DNA of 64,000 bases, taken from Amoebophrya sp. A120. Lineage: Eukaryota > Sar > Dinophyceae > Syndiniales > Amoebophryaceae. The notes beneath the pieces were generated by a model. It was given only the letters and a program-made list of their open reading frames with translations. It was not told the DNA's origin and searched no databases. The stretch is taken from NCBI GenBank assembly GCA_905178155.1, contig CAJINV010000010.1, positions 1,378,094-1,442,093 on the forward strand, given 5' to 3'. Of this stretch, positions 46,703 through 58,172 are shown one piece after another (positions within the stretch are counted from its first letter, which is position 1; every line of letters starts with the position of its first letter). The position numbers and the translations under genes were made by a program.

Positions 46703-49700
46703 ATGCCGAAAAAGGAACGGGAAGTTCGCGACGCCCGCATGGGCTACATCGAGGTGGATATCCACCTAAAAAAACCCATCCCCATCCAATTTGTCATGCA
46801 AAATATACATCAGAAGCAGTGTTTATCATGCGAAAAATGAATGGGGATGGGAATGGGTTTTTTTCTGTGGATACTAGATGAGGCTGTGCTAGCCCCGGAG
46901 GACAAGCAGAAACTGGAGCACTATTCCGAGGACATCCTGGCCATGCTGCACCGAAATGACCCGAAAGACCCGAAAACTTTAAGTCTCTTCGGGATCCACT
47001 TCTCCAGGCACTTCTACCGGGACTTCGCGTTCTGCTTCATGCACAACACGCGTACTTATAATTGTTACAGCTCAGATTGTTGTAGTTGTTAACCACTTTC
47101 TTCAACAAATTTCGTTTGTCAGTTTAGCTCGAACAACTACAAGTGAGCAGCCGTGTTTTTGAGGTTGACCTGCTTCAATAGCACCAGCAGTGTGACGATG
47201 ATGAACTTTCTTCGAAAAATATTATAAACCCGTCTACTCAGGTATCCGCAAGCTCCAGCTGGAGAAGTGCAACATCAATGACGTTGCTTGTGTATCCTGC
47301 GCAAAAGAAGTACCGCATGACTCGCACGACTATCTGTAATAGCAATCTGACATGAATAAAAAATTTTGTAAATCTGTATCTGCCCTACAACTACCCGAAT
47401 ACGCATGAAAATGTAAAGAAGTAAATGCTTTATTGCGGAGATGTAGATACTTTCGCGCATTCCATATTGCGAACGACTGGGCTTTATGCTCCGTGAAAAC
47501 CAGGCGGTCCAGGTGCTCTCGCTGAACGAGAACCACATTAAGTCGGTCGGCTGCGGGTTTATCGCACGACTAATGGACAAGGGGTACGGCTCGCAGTCGA
47601 AGTGTGAGCTGACGCATCTGTTCCTGAACCGCAATCATATCGGGCCGGTCGGGGCGAAGTCGCTCGCCATAACCTTGGCGCACAACACCTACCTGCAGTG
47701 CTTAGAAGTCCGGGAAAACTGCATCGATGACTGGGGACTGGGGTGGCTGTGCATGGGTAAGTGAAAAAAGCTTGATAAACTATTTTCTGAAGTAGAGTTT
47801 GACCACGACAAACACAAATACTCCCTCATGCTAAATCAAGATCAACAGTGCGCATTATATCTTGTTTCTCGTGCATTTCTCTCATAATTTTGGTCTTTTG
47901 TTCTCGCAGCGTGTCATTGTGGCAGTGGCTGCGACAATGCCGAAGAAGATGCCCGTGTCTGTCATATTCATTATTAGGTCTGAAATCCAACACCACCCTC
48001 CGGCAACTGGACCTGCAGTCCAATCCGATCGGCGAAAACGGGCGACATATGGATTGCAAAAGTGTCTGGGCCTGGAAGGTTGGAACTTGTAACGCTCGCT
48101 TTCCATACGTAGGAAAGTTGTCATGCTTGGTTGCATTCGGAACTGTGTCCATCATCCACATTTTAGCATCACAAGTTTCCACTTCCAGACCCAGACATAT
48201 TTGCAATTGATACGACACGAGCTGGACGGCTTGAGACACGCAACCGGGAGAGATATCGAAGTGGAGGATCCGATTATCGGCGAAGAATCCCTGAAATTTA
48301 TGTCCTTCGAATACGTCGAAATTCTGCCCCACATGGTGAAGAACGAATCTTCGAGACAAGATCTCCGAAGCTCCAGATCCTCTACTAGAGTCCCATCGCA
48401 TGGATCCAGGTCAAAATCGGGTAGTAGATCCCGACCGACTAGCGCCAGGTCGAGACCGTTATCCGCGCAGTCGTCGAGGAGTGTGACGCTGAATAGCAAC
48501 GGAGTGCCGATTCGGTCTGACGGAAGTTTAGTCAAGGTATAATACGGCGTCTGGGATTTTCCATTTTCTCATGTTGCGTGCTTGATATGAAAAAAGGTAA
48601 TAAAGGATGAATGTGCTAACTATCATGCAGCTGCTGTTGCCTAGGATTTGCTACTCCACTGTAGTTTATTCTTATTCCAAAAACTGCTACTTACATACAT
48701 CAGTCCCAGTCCAAGCGGTCGAAATCGCAGGCGAAGATAAAGAACAAGCTTGGTGCGGTCTATTTCCCCGCGGCTACCAACATGCTGAAGAAATCAAAGG
48801 CGAATAAAGGATCTCCAAGCAAATCCTCATCATCGCGGGCACTTACGCCGAAAAGTCGGACTAGTTCATCTTCTTCCTCCGGCCTCCCCATGCTCATCCC
48901 CGAGACAGAACAGCGACTAGTAGTGCAAATCACGAAATTTGACACTCTCCAGAAGCGTTACAGTTTGGGTAACGGGGAGTCGTACCGACCAACGTTGGCG
49001 GAGATTCGACAGCGAGGATTGACCCCGACGAGAAACAGTTCTCGGCCAAGCACGGGGAATGGCAGAGGTTCGAACCTCACCGGCATGCTGCAAAACGCGG
49101 CTGCCATGAACCGGGCGAGTAGTAGTGGCACGTCGTCACCGAGTAGGAGGAAAAAAGACATCTACAAGCAAGATACGAAGAAGCTCGCGGAATTGGCTTT
49201 GGCGCTGGAGAAATCGCTGCCGCCAGTGATGTCGAAACATCTCCCACCCGCGTACTACGCACCGGATCTGGAATTGGCGGTGCACCCGAGGCCGGGGTCG
49301 GTGTTGCTGCAAGAAATGGACCTGGACGCGGAAAACCAAACGGAATCCATGTCCAGTCCGAGAAGATTGGTGATGGGCGAACGGCGGGAGAGACAACAAT
49401 CCCCGGAAAAGATGGTGGAGGCGAGGAAGAAGTTGCTATCGCCGAAACACAGGAAATTCGCGGAAGACCACTTTGCGCAGAAAGGACAGTATAAATAAAA
49501 CTACTGCGTTGGTGTTTTACTTTGATTTTTGACATGCGACATACTAGACCATTGTTATTCTAAGCTGCATTGAAGATTTGCAATTGAGAAATAGGAACGC
49601 AGCACACCGCTACTGTCCGTCCTATAAGTACTTGCTTTCGCATGGCATCGAAGTAGCACTTTTTTTATCAACAAAATAAACCAGCTTCCGCAAGTCCTAC

Positions 49701-52700
49701 CGGCACCGGTATTCCCCCGAATACGACTTCATGGGTTCCGTCACGCATCACGAGCTCTTTGACAAAATCGCCGCTCGGGCCCAGGCGCAGGAGGACGCAA
49801 AGCTCGCAGTGCAGATGGCGTATGCGAGCGGTGAGATGGACAAACCGGCACTGAAATTGACAAACGGGCCAACGGCGTCTGACAACGTGATCGAATACAT
49901 GTTGAGCAAAAAGCCGAGTAAGGAAACAGACGACGCACGGATGACGGTGCAAGGAGACGAGACGGTCAGTGCGGCGTTGGAACAGGTAGGATATTGCTTG
50001 TATGGGTAGCAGTACTCTTGGTGGGTTTTTTTACTGACTGACAGGCCCCCGATACTTCCATGGTACTAACTTTTGCCTGAGCAGTATGAATTGCTGTTGC
50101 ATCTAACTTTGCAAAATTGAAATTCAATATTGTGGTGCACATTACAATGAAACAACACAGCAACGCGACGCCGAGCGTTTGCAGCGGGAAGCGAGGACGT
50201 TGGCCGAGGAAATTGAGGAATTTGCGGACGATTTTGAAGAAGAAGACGTTTCCTTTGAGCAGCAAATCGAACAGGTGGGAAAGGACGCCGATGAAACTAC
50301 ACGCGATCTCGATATTGATCTACCATTAGAAGGAGCACCAGAAGCAGAAGATCAACATCCACCCGCAGCTACTTCTGCAGAGCAAGAACTCGAAGGCGAG
50401 GACGCGACCTCCGAACAGAAAACCAACTTTGTCCGTTTCGCCACCGGGAATAATAACACAACCACGTTGGAGGAAGAGCAGCAAGAATCCGAAGTTGGGC
50501 ACCAGCCGTCTCAGCACCAGAGCTCGGAACTGTCCGACGTGAACGACCGAGTTACTGGGAGGCGGATAACGGATACCTCTTCTGACGAATTCGCCAGGCC
50601 CGCGGAGTGGAGTCTGCGTGACCCGGCCGGCAATAAACCGAGGTCACCGAAAGACGATGCGGACGGGGGTAGTTCGTCGCCGAAACGAGGCAAGAGGAAC
50701 AAGAACTTTCGGAAGAAGAGGAGCAAGAGCGGTTCTCCGTCCCATTTGAACTCATCGGACGGCGATGTGGAAGATTTGGCGATTGACGAGGATGAAAGTC
50801 CAAGCAAGGCTGGTGGAGTTGTGGCAGAAGCTGCAGCGTCGTCTTCTTCGCAGTCGGGTGTAGCTGTACTTGCGCAGCAAACAACAGAGCTGAAGGAAGA
50901 AGCAGTTGCTGCAGCAACGACTGTGGATGCGCCTGGTGCTTCGGGACAGGGCGCAGTGGTGGAAGATGCTTCTGCAGCTCCGGTGGAGATGAAACTGAAA
51001 GCAGAGGAAACATCAGTGGTAGAGAAGCCATCTACTGATACTGCAACCGCACCAGCAGGAGCAGTGCCCGAACAAGAACCAGTTGAGCAACCAGCCACCA
51101 ATTCTCCCGACGACGAGCTTCCCCAGCAGCGGATCGCGCAGGAGGTCGCGGAAATCCAGCTGCTCTACGGCGCGGAGAGAATCAGCGAATTTTCCGCCGG
51201 CTCGCAGAGCAAGAACACTTCGGAGGCTGGCGACCAGACGGCGAGGTTGTTGGAGGCGGGAGTCCGGGACCACGTGAGCAGCAGCGGTTCTAGCGATGCG
51301 GCGAAAAGCAAAAACATCGATGCCAGTGAAGCACCAACGTTGAACGCGGTGCCGGAAGGGACGGTAGCGTCGTCAGCATATCAAATGCAAAAATGTCTGG
51401 GTCTGGAAGAATGCAAGTTTGTCATGCTTGTCTGGCATGACTCGAGGTCGAGAATCTCTGTTGCATAGGCACGAAAAGGCCCTCTTACCTGTCATGCAAA
51501 AACGCAGCTTGCCATGCCGAATACGTAAGGCATGGCAGCCAAGAAACAAATTTGTCATGCATAGCTGCGTACTGCAGTGCGTCTAGCATTCACTTTTAGC
51601 ATTACAAGTTTCCAGACCAAGACATATTTGCAATCCATACAGCAAGAGAGATCGCAACTGTTGTCCTCGACAACGACAATGAGCAGATTCTGGGAGAAGA
51701 CAGCACACCCGCGGTCGGAGGTGGGGAGAGTGAAGTAGTTGTACCAGCAGGAGCAGAAGCTGTACAACAGGAACCTCCGGAAATAGTACCATCAAAACAA
51801 GAAGGCGATGAAGCTGCAGGAGCACCTACAACTTCAGCAAATGTAGTCGACGACGCCCTGAACCTCGACAACAACGCCCCCTCCCAAACCCTGGAGATCG
51901 AGGCCGAGCACCAAGAGCAGGTCGACAGCCGGAGTACGGTGTCGTCGAAAGCGAAAAGCAACCTCCTGCCCGAGGAGGAGTCGCAGTCACAAATGCAGGA
52001 CGAATCGGTGGTATGCATTACAAAAGCATCGCACTAGTACGAAATGCAATACAAACTTTCTCGTCAGCATGCCAAATGAAATTTGTGATGCGGGTCTCCC
52101 TTAAGAAAGGAATTTGTAATGCTAATGCATGATTGCAATTACTACAACGAGTGTGATACTTTTGCAGAGCATAGTTGGTAAACACAAACAACTTCGAGGT
52201 CGACGGAGGCTCTCTCGCGATATCCACAGTAAATTTCCTGTACACGTACAAATGCAGTCTCTGCATGACAAAACTACTCGCCTTCAATCCTAGTCCAGCA
52301 TGACAAGTTGGACTCTGCAAGGTAGCGAAATTTGTCATGCATTTTGTACATGTACAGGAAATTTACATTGCATACGCGACCTACGACTTACACAACGAAC
52401 AGGGCTCGAACGCACCGGGCAGTAACGCCCCGGGAGAGGTGGCTTTTGTGCCAGGAGGTTCCGCAACAACCGGGGCCGCTGCTCCAGAACCGATTTTTGA
52501 GGACGAAAGTCAGCCGTTTTCTCATCCAGTAGCCGGTGTAGATGAATTAGAGAACAAAGAAGAAACCAAGAACAACTTTATTTCCTCCTCAACGAAGCAG
52601 ACCCATAATTTCCTCCTCTCCGATGCTTCGGCGTCCGCCACGCCCATCCAGCCCCCGACGTTCCGGGAAACGCTATCCTATGTAGAAACTCTCCCCACAG

Positions 52701-53131
52701 CACCGTAGTTGTCATGCAGGTTTGCAATAACAGGAACATTTGTAATGCGCACCTACTACATGAGAGGAATTTACAATCGTGTTTTGGCACTTGTAATGCT
52801 GTAAACAGGATGAGGCGATGAGCTTGCGATGCGACTGTCCTTGCCAACCTGCACTAAACTACAAAGACGAACTTGTCATGCATGGCTACCAAAACTCCTG
52901 GGTTTGTGTTGCCGAGTTCGCAACTTGACTATGGGGTGGGGTCGCTTTTACCAAAGATAAACGATCACAAACAGTTCTTCCGCGCGGGAGAAGGAGATGG
53001 AGGCACTGCGGGCGCGCGACGACGCCGCGGAAAAAGCGGATATTGAGGAAGAAAAGCAGAAAGCGCTGCGGTTGCGGGAGGAATTGGGGCTGGACTCCTC
53101 CGATTTGAGCGGGAGTCAGATGTCGGTATGA
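46703..53131 (+). CDS. Leucine-rich-repeat and coiled-coil protein, 7 introners and 5 GT-AG introns
   Basis: Exons 46703-46758, 46879-47051, 47242-47292, 47472-47756, 47978-48047, 48218-48536, 48704-49488, 49685-49985, 50161-51378, 51645-52011, 52180-52221, 52380-52673 and 52965-53131 give 1375 residues. Residues about 75-210 carry ribonuclease-inhibitor-type LRRs (IRKLQLEKCNINDVA, VQVLSLNENHIKSVG, LTHLFLNRNHIGPVGAKSLA, LRQLDLQSNPIGENG), a protein-binding fold. The central part is Ser/Arg-rich, then helical around QRDAERLQREARTLAEEIEE. A long acidic low-complexity stretch and a short C-terminal coiled coil (REKEMEALRARDDAAEKADI) follow. A shorter version could end at the TAA at 49498, but the donor inside GGACAGTATAA restores a long frame. 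It could be an axonemal or cytoskeletal LRR protein; that is inference. Confidence 0.78.
46759..46873. mobile_element. Introner F3
   Basis: The TIRs are TATCCACCTAAAAAAACCC and the complement ending TTTTTTTCTGTGGATA. The flanks are GTGGA and CTAGA (3 of 5). Excision joins MGYIEVD to EAVLAPEDK in frame. Confidence 0.83.
47293..47466 (+). mobile_element. Introner C5, divergent
   Basis: The TIRs are TATCCTGCGCAAAAGAAGTA and the complement ending TACTTTCGCGCATTCCATA. The flanks are TTGTG and TTGCG. It lies inside LRR coding; excision joins INDVACE to RLGFMLRENQ. Confidence 0.83.
48048..48212 (-). mobile_element. Introner D6, short form
   Basis: The TIRs are TATGGATTGCAAAAGTGTCT and AGACATATTTGCAATTGATA. 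The repeat CGACA lies at 48043-48047 and 48213-48217. At 165 bp it lacks about 90 bases of the usual D interior. Excision joins PIGENGRH to ELDGLRHATG. Confidence 0.88.
51379..51639 (+). mobile_element. Introner D7
   Basis: The TIRs are TATCAAATGCAAAAATGTCT and AGACATATTTGCAATCCATA. The repeat CAGCA lies at 51374-51378 and 51640-51644, the same target as D5. The interior is closest to D1, in the same orientation. Excision joins TVASSA to REIATVVLD. Confidence 0.9.
52012..52174. mobile_element. Introner C6
   Basis: The TIRs are TATGCATTACAAAAGCATCG and GATACTTTTGCAGAGCATA. The flanks are GGTGG and GTTGG. Excision joins QDESVV to NTNNFEVDGG. Confidence 0.87.
52222..52374 (+). mobile_element. 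Introner E4
   Basis: The TIRs are TATCCACAGTAAATTTCCTG and AGGAAATTTACATTGCATA. The repeat CGCGA lies at 52217-52221 and 52375-52379. It follows C6 after a 42-base exon. Excision joins DGGSLA to TYDLHNEQG. Confidence 0.9.
52674..52959. mobile_element. Introner J (single copy)
   Basis: The left end TATCCTATGTAGAAACTC pairs with gaps to the right end GTCGCTTTTACCAAAGATA. The flanks are AACGC and AACGA. Several TTTGTAATGC and CTTGTCATGCA modules lie inside. Excision joins TFRETL to TNSSSAREKEME in frame, which is the stronger support. Confidence 0.72.
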
Positions 53132-55498
53132 GAAGGGTTAGGGCTGTGGGGGTTGCCGAATTTTGGTGTTCTTGCAAAATGTTATCACACAATAATGACT
53201 ATAGGTAGCAGGTGTTTAATTATTGGTAGCAGTTTCACAATAGCAGAAACAAGTAGCTGTCAGCCTCAGCTACGCTTTCAGAGCAAAATCGTTTTATTGT
53301 ATTGACTTGAATCAGATTTAAGTTCGTCTTTTATGTTTGTTTGGATTTCACAGTTAGGTTCACAACTTTTCACAGATTTGTAAACGTAAACTACACTCGT
53401 ACGGGGCTATTGACGTATCAGAAGGACACCAGCGTCCAAGAAAAGTCCTACCTTCTATTCGAAGAATTTTTCAGTTTGAGCAGCAGATTGAGATTTTACA
53501 CTAGCAGAAGAAGCATCGACGTCATTGCTCTTGACGATTCCGATGCGTGGTACAGGATTTGTGTTTGTCAGACCTTTGCTTGAACAACTTTATACACATC
53601 GAATTTGTTTCGCTGATTTGAGCATTGTAATCTTGTTGAGCAGTAACTTTGTCTTTGAAACTTGAAATACAAATGTTGGCAGTTGGAATAAAGGTATTCT
53701 TGTTGTGTATGATTTTTACAGTATTCTTGTTGATATCAAGCTCTGATGTATATTGATTTCATGTCTTGCACCAAGCGAAGTGCTGGCCGCTTCGGTCTTG
53801 TTGGAATTGGAAAGGGCCGTCAACTTTCGCACAGTAGATGCAGTACTTCTACAACCAGAGCCCGAAAAATATTAAGGATTGTACTCACACATTTGGGTCG
53901 TTTCAAATAGAATTTTCATACTTAATTTTTTTTCGCTTCAAGGGTTTTGGCCATCCCGAGTTCTGGCATCCGTTAGTTGTTCTTCACGCCAGCGAGTGCA
54001 ACAAAGAACTTTTTGCAGCGAAGTGACAGATAGTATAGTAATCTGGAACAGAATTGAGAGAGGATGAGCGGCCATTCATTGAAAATCTGATGGAGTCTGT
54101 GAGCTGAGGGCGCCATAAGTGCTAGCATCAATACCACTCACGCCATCCTGTGACGTCTCAGATCTGTGATCTCGCCGAGCGTGGCGCGCCTTGGTTCGTT
54201 GTCTATCTTAATCTTTGGCGCTTTGGCGTGCCTTTTCGTTGGAGGTGCCTGCGCAGGGCGGTCGGTAGATGCCGGGGGCCACTTGGTGGGAGCATGCAGC
54301 GCGCCAGCATTTCGAAGGTGCGCGCTCTGTGGAGGCTGTTTCCTCCCCCTGTGTTCGTTTTCGTCTGGGCGCGGCGCCATTGATTCACTGGCGCCGCCGG
54401 CCGGGCGTGCCTGCGAGACAGACGGCCGACGCGGCGTGGCTTCTCGATGCCAATGCAAATAATGAGGAAGGAGCCGGCGGCCACCCGTCCCGCTGCTCGC
54501 CCTCGCCTGCGCTGCCGCGGCGCGCGCCGCCATAGTTCCGCGGATGATCGGCAGCCGGTGGCGCGCCCTCCGTGTTTCTTTCTTGTAATCCATGACCGCG
54601 CTGGCCCGGCGCTCTTCGTGCCCCGCCCAGGAATCCCCAGGCAGAACACGCAGGCGGCGACCGGTCGCCGTCCGGGTGGGTGGCCCGCCGGCCCTCCGCC
54701 TTGTATGTTAGTTTTGCCTCCCTTCGCAGTCGGTAGATGGGCGCACAGCTTCGCGTGGTGCGCAACCTATTCCGCGCTCAGGTCGGCCTGGGGCGACGCC
54801 CGCCCCTCGTGGGGGGGGGCGGGCGCTGTTTTCCCGTGGTTGCTCCGTGTGGTTCCGCGCCGAAAAGGGGCGCGCGGCTGGTGGAATGTGTGGAACCAGT
54901 GGTCGCGGCGACGCGTAGCAATGTTCAGTGAGTTGTGTGGCAGTTCTCATGTGGTCACGTGTTGCCAGCGTAAGGGCACATAGCAGGAGGCGCGCGCGCG
55001 CCGCAGATCGCATCGAAGGTCTGGCGGCCGGGTTGTGGTTAGGTGCGCCGATCCATTGTTCTGCAGTGGCCCGTCCCCAATTCCAAAAGTAGAGCGACAC
55101 TGCGTCGTGGCTATCATCCCGTGATCTGTGGCGGTCTACCGCTCCGTGACTTCTAGCTACCATCAGATCTGACTGTGAGAGTGTGGAGGGTAGGACGAAC
55201 ATGCTGCTAAGTGTCCGGCAGTCGGTGTTGGGCGGTTCTTTCTGATGATTGAGGTCAGCCGCCTCGTCGTGTTTGGGCCTCTAACCTGAGGGCCGTTTGT
55301 GTAGCTTAATGCATTGAAGAAAGCCAGCTGCGCAGGTGCAGGACCCTGACCACAGGCGCGCAAGGATGTCCTGTAGCCGCTGCCGCTTCCATTAGACTGA
55401 TATCTTACCTTCACGATCAAGATCATCTTCACCCTGGCTCATTGACTCGTCTTACCCGGAAACAAAAGACGCCGCGGGCCCTTGCCCCGCGGCCCACA
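53132..55498. other. Intergenic region with GC-rich island
   Basis: No supported gene. The AT-rich part at 53.1-54.1 kb is followed by the island listed separately. A GTATGA donor at 53126 leaves open that the LRR gene continues here. Confidence 0.45.
54130..55060. other. GC-rich island 2
   Basis: A block of GC-rich DNA with GGCGC, GCCGG and CGCGC words, sharply different from the AT-rich DNA before 54,110. ORFs open on both strands with Arg/Pro/Ala-rich translations and no recognisable protein. Confidence 0.58.
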
Positions 55499-56281
55499 AT
55501 GCCATCGCGTTTCTCAGCTCTGATCGGCGGGGTGACAGTGCTTAGTTCTGTCCCACAGATGTTGCTAACATTGCTGCTTCACGACCTTTTGGCCCACACA
55601 ACAACCGCATCAGCACTTACACTTTCTTCTAAAAACGCCATCGACGTAAAACGATCCGAATCCCGAGCGCCACCGAAAAACAGCGCCGACACGGAGGCCA
55701 GGAAACGCCTCTTCAAGGAGCCGGGCGAGGAAGGCCAGGAGGATCTCACCGCCAACAGCAAGTACGACTACGCCGCGTCGATGCCGCACGTACCCAACTG
55801 CGACTGCGTGTCGGATTGTTACGCGATGTTGCCTATGAAATGCAAAAGCATCGCACTAAGTAGTGGAAAGCGCATGACAAATTCCCACAGCATGAATACA
55901 AATGGAATTTGTAATGCGGATTTACGTCGTTAAGAAGGAGATTTGTAATGCATGACTGCGACTACTACGAGCACGATACTTTTGCACAGGATACTGCCTC
56001 CCGGAATGCCGGACATCGCCTCGTCCTACGCCTGCCAGAGCGGGGAGCACTACCCGGACCACGATGTTGCAGAGGGGGCGAAGTCGGGGCCGTTTGAGGA
56101 GATGAGTCTCTGCGCCATGTTGGTCAGCGAACGGCTCGGCACGGAACATCTGACCTCCATGGGCCAGTTCTGCGCAACGCACTGCAAGCCGCCGGATAAC
56201 CACTGCGGGGTGGACGGGGTGCATTGCGACTTGGGAGATCGCTGCGTGGATTTGAAGCCGGCCAGCGCGGGGAAGAAGTGA
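55499..56281 (+). CDS. Secreted cysteine-rich protein, one introner
   Basis: Exons 55499-55833 and 55999-56281 give 205 residues. The N-terminus has a hydrophobic stretch (PQMLLTLLLHDLLAHTTTAS) after a short basic start, compatible with a signal peptide. Residues 45-85 are charged. The mature C-terminal domain has about twelve cysteines in CDCVSDCYAM, ASSYACQSG, SLCAMLV, FCATHCKPPDNHC and HCDLGDRCVDL, spaced as in small disulphide-rich secreted proteins. No known family matches by eye. In a parasite such proteins are effector candidates, but that is inference. Introner C7 separates the first Cys cluster from the rest. Confidence 0.75.
55834..55993 (-). mobile_element. Introner C7
   Basis: The TIRs are TATGAAATGCAAAAGCATCG and CGATACTTTTGCACAGGATA. 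The flanks are TTGCC and CTGCC. Excision joins DCYAMLP to PGMPDIASSY in frame. Confidence 0.88.
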
Positions 56282-58172
56282 TCGGTTTGGGGTGGGGCAT
56301 TTGCGGGAAGGTGGAATGGCGGAATCGATATGCCTAATTGGAGTTGCATTTTTCGTTGACCAGCAGCAGGCATAGTCGCTGTTGACTGTCGGAAATAGAC
56401 GCTCCTTAATGGTGATGATGATGATGATGTGAGTTCGAATTTCTTTTTTCCAGCACAACCAAAAGCAATGCCATGCTGCTCAAAAGCTTGAACGATAGAA
56501 GGTCGAAATTAAGTCGACTAGCACCGGGTTTGAAATAAAGCACCAGTTTGTCGCAAGTTCAGAGATACGTCGTGTAGTTTCACGAAAGATCTGCACGAGA
56601 ACCGAGTTGAAGGAATCGTGGCAGTTGAGTGTTGTCGACCGCGTCGAGGAAAGCGTTCTTGAGGCCTTTAGTGATTGTGATTGAGGAGGAGGAGAACTAG
56701 GATCAGCAGCCACAAGTCATCTGGAAAGGTACTTACAGAGTCTATCCGTGAAGAGGTGGTCTTTCTTGTATGAGCCAGCTCTACTTGCAGGTGAAAAAGA
56801 AAAACATGATCAGTTCTTCTAAATTAAAAAGTACTATCGATTGTTTTGTAGTTCGTTCACCGCACCTTTAGAAGAAAGCTGTTCTCGTATGGGTATGCAG
56901 AAAATTCTCCCGTAGGGAACGAAAGAGTGCACTCAGCCGTGAGTTTCGGCATTAAGATTATCACTATGCCGGACAATCCAGCCGACGAGGCAGCGGGTAG
57001 AGCGCGCGGGGCGGCCGCGTCTTCGACCGCGGCCGGCGGGCAAGTCGCATTAATTCACTTGTTGCTGATGCGACTCCTCCGGCCGCCGCTCCGAAGCACA
57101 AGAGCCCCGGGGCCGGATTCTTCGACCCCGAGACGAAGCGCCGCAGACATGGCCATGCCGGCGGATGTGTATCATGCATGGACACGGGCGGCCAGGCCCG
57201 CGCGCACTGTGGGCGCGTGCGCGATCACGATCAGCATTTTCGCGAAACACCGAAGCGGCGGAGCAACTGTGGAGCAAGGCGAACAAACTGCGTTACCCGG
57301 CGCGGATGGGCCCGAGTGCATGAGCCCAGCACACCAAACCCCGGCCGGGGTGAACAAGCCCGCTCCAGGAAGTGTGGCGCCCCGGTCCCCCCCGCGCCGC
57401 GTGCTTTCTTCGTGTGCGCCGCGGCGCTGCGCCGGGCGGGCGGGTCGTTTTCTCTCATATGCTAGATCGATTGGGCAGGGCGCGCGCGGGTGGTCATTGC
57501 GACGCAATCTGCCGGCCCCCTTCGGCGCCAAGCGGCGCCCTTTCGCGCGGAGAAGCCCTCGCGGGCGCCAGCCCCTTACGGCGCTGTGCGGGCCTAGCAA
57601 GCCGCGTCGGCAGGCCGGCGCGGCCGCGCGCGCCCGCGTCTCACTCTATTTCGTGGGCCCTCGTCGCCGTTGTTTTCATTTACTTACACCGCAGAGCGGC
57701 CTTCGGGTGGGATTGCGCCTGGTTGCCGGTGGTTCGTTAAGGAAAACGGGCGAGCGTGACGCCCCAACTCCTCAAAAGATAAAGAAATGAGTTCAGTTCA
57801 GGTAGAGTGAGGGAGAGGTGGCGTTGATGAAGAGTCGAAAAAGAACTCACTGAGAAACCAGTCTCCATTTCTAGAAAGGCCACTGCGCACATCAATATGG
57901 AGCTAGGGAGCCGATCCTTGTTTCCCCGAGAGTCGACCTTCGTGACTGAATGTTTCACAATATTATAAAACTAGAAACGCAAACGGCGAGGCAGAATTAC
58001 AGATGAAACATGAGCAAGATGAGTTTCTGTGTGTCTTCACTTGAAGAAAATCTAGCAGTAGCGCTCGTACTAGCCGTCAGAATAGCTTTGAAATTCACAC
58101 ACTCCTCGTGGTCCTCGTCCGCCAAGTAACAAAGACGTCCCTTGGCGCCCAACAGCACCCACCAAAAGCAAC
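56282..58172. other. Intergenic region with GC-rich island
   Basis: No supported gene. A GATGAT run lies near 56410. A 287-codon frame at 56927-57790 is almost wholly inside the GC-rich island and is not called. Confidence 0.45.
56960..57750. other. GC-rich island 3
   Basis: GC-rich block of about 0.8 kb with GCGCGCG, CCGGGC and GGCCGC words between AT-richer flanks. Both strands carry long open frames of Arg/Pro/Ala-rich composition, typical of high-GC non-coding DNA. Confidence 0.58.

Noticed and set aside
49060-49080. tRNA B-box-like GGTTCGAACC
   Set aside because: It lies in an LRR-gene exon and no A box or cloverleaf surrounds it.
56927-57790. 287-codon + strand ORF in GC-rich island 3
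   Set aside because: Same reason as for the island 1 ORF; overlapping long ORFs on the other strand and no recognisable protein.
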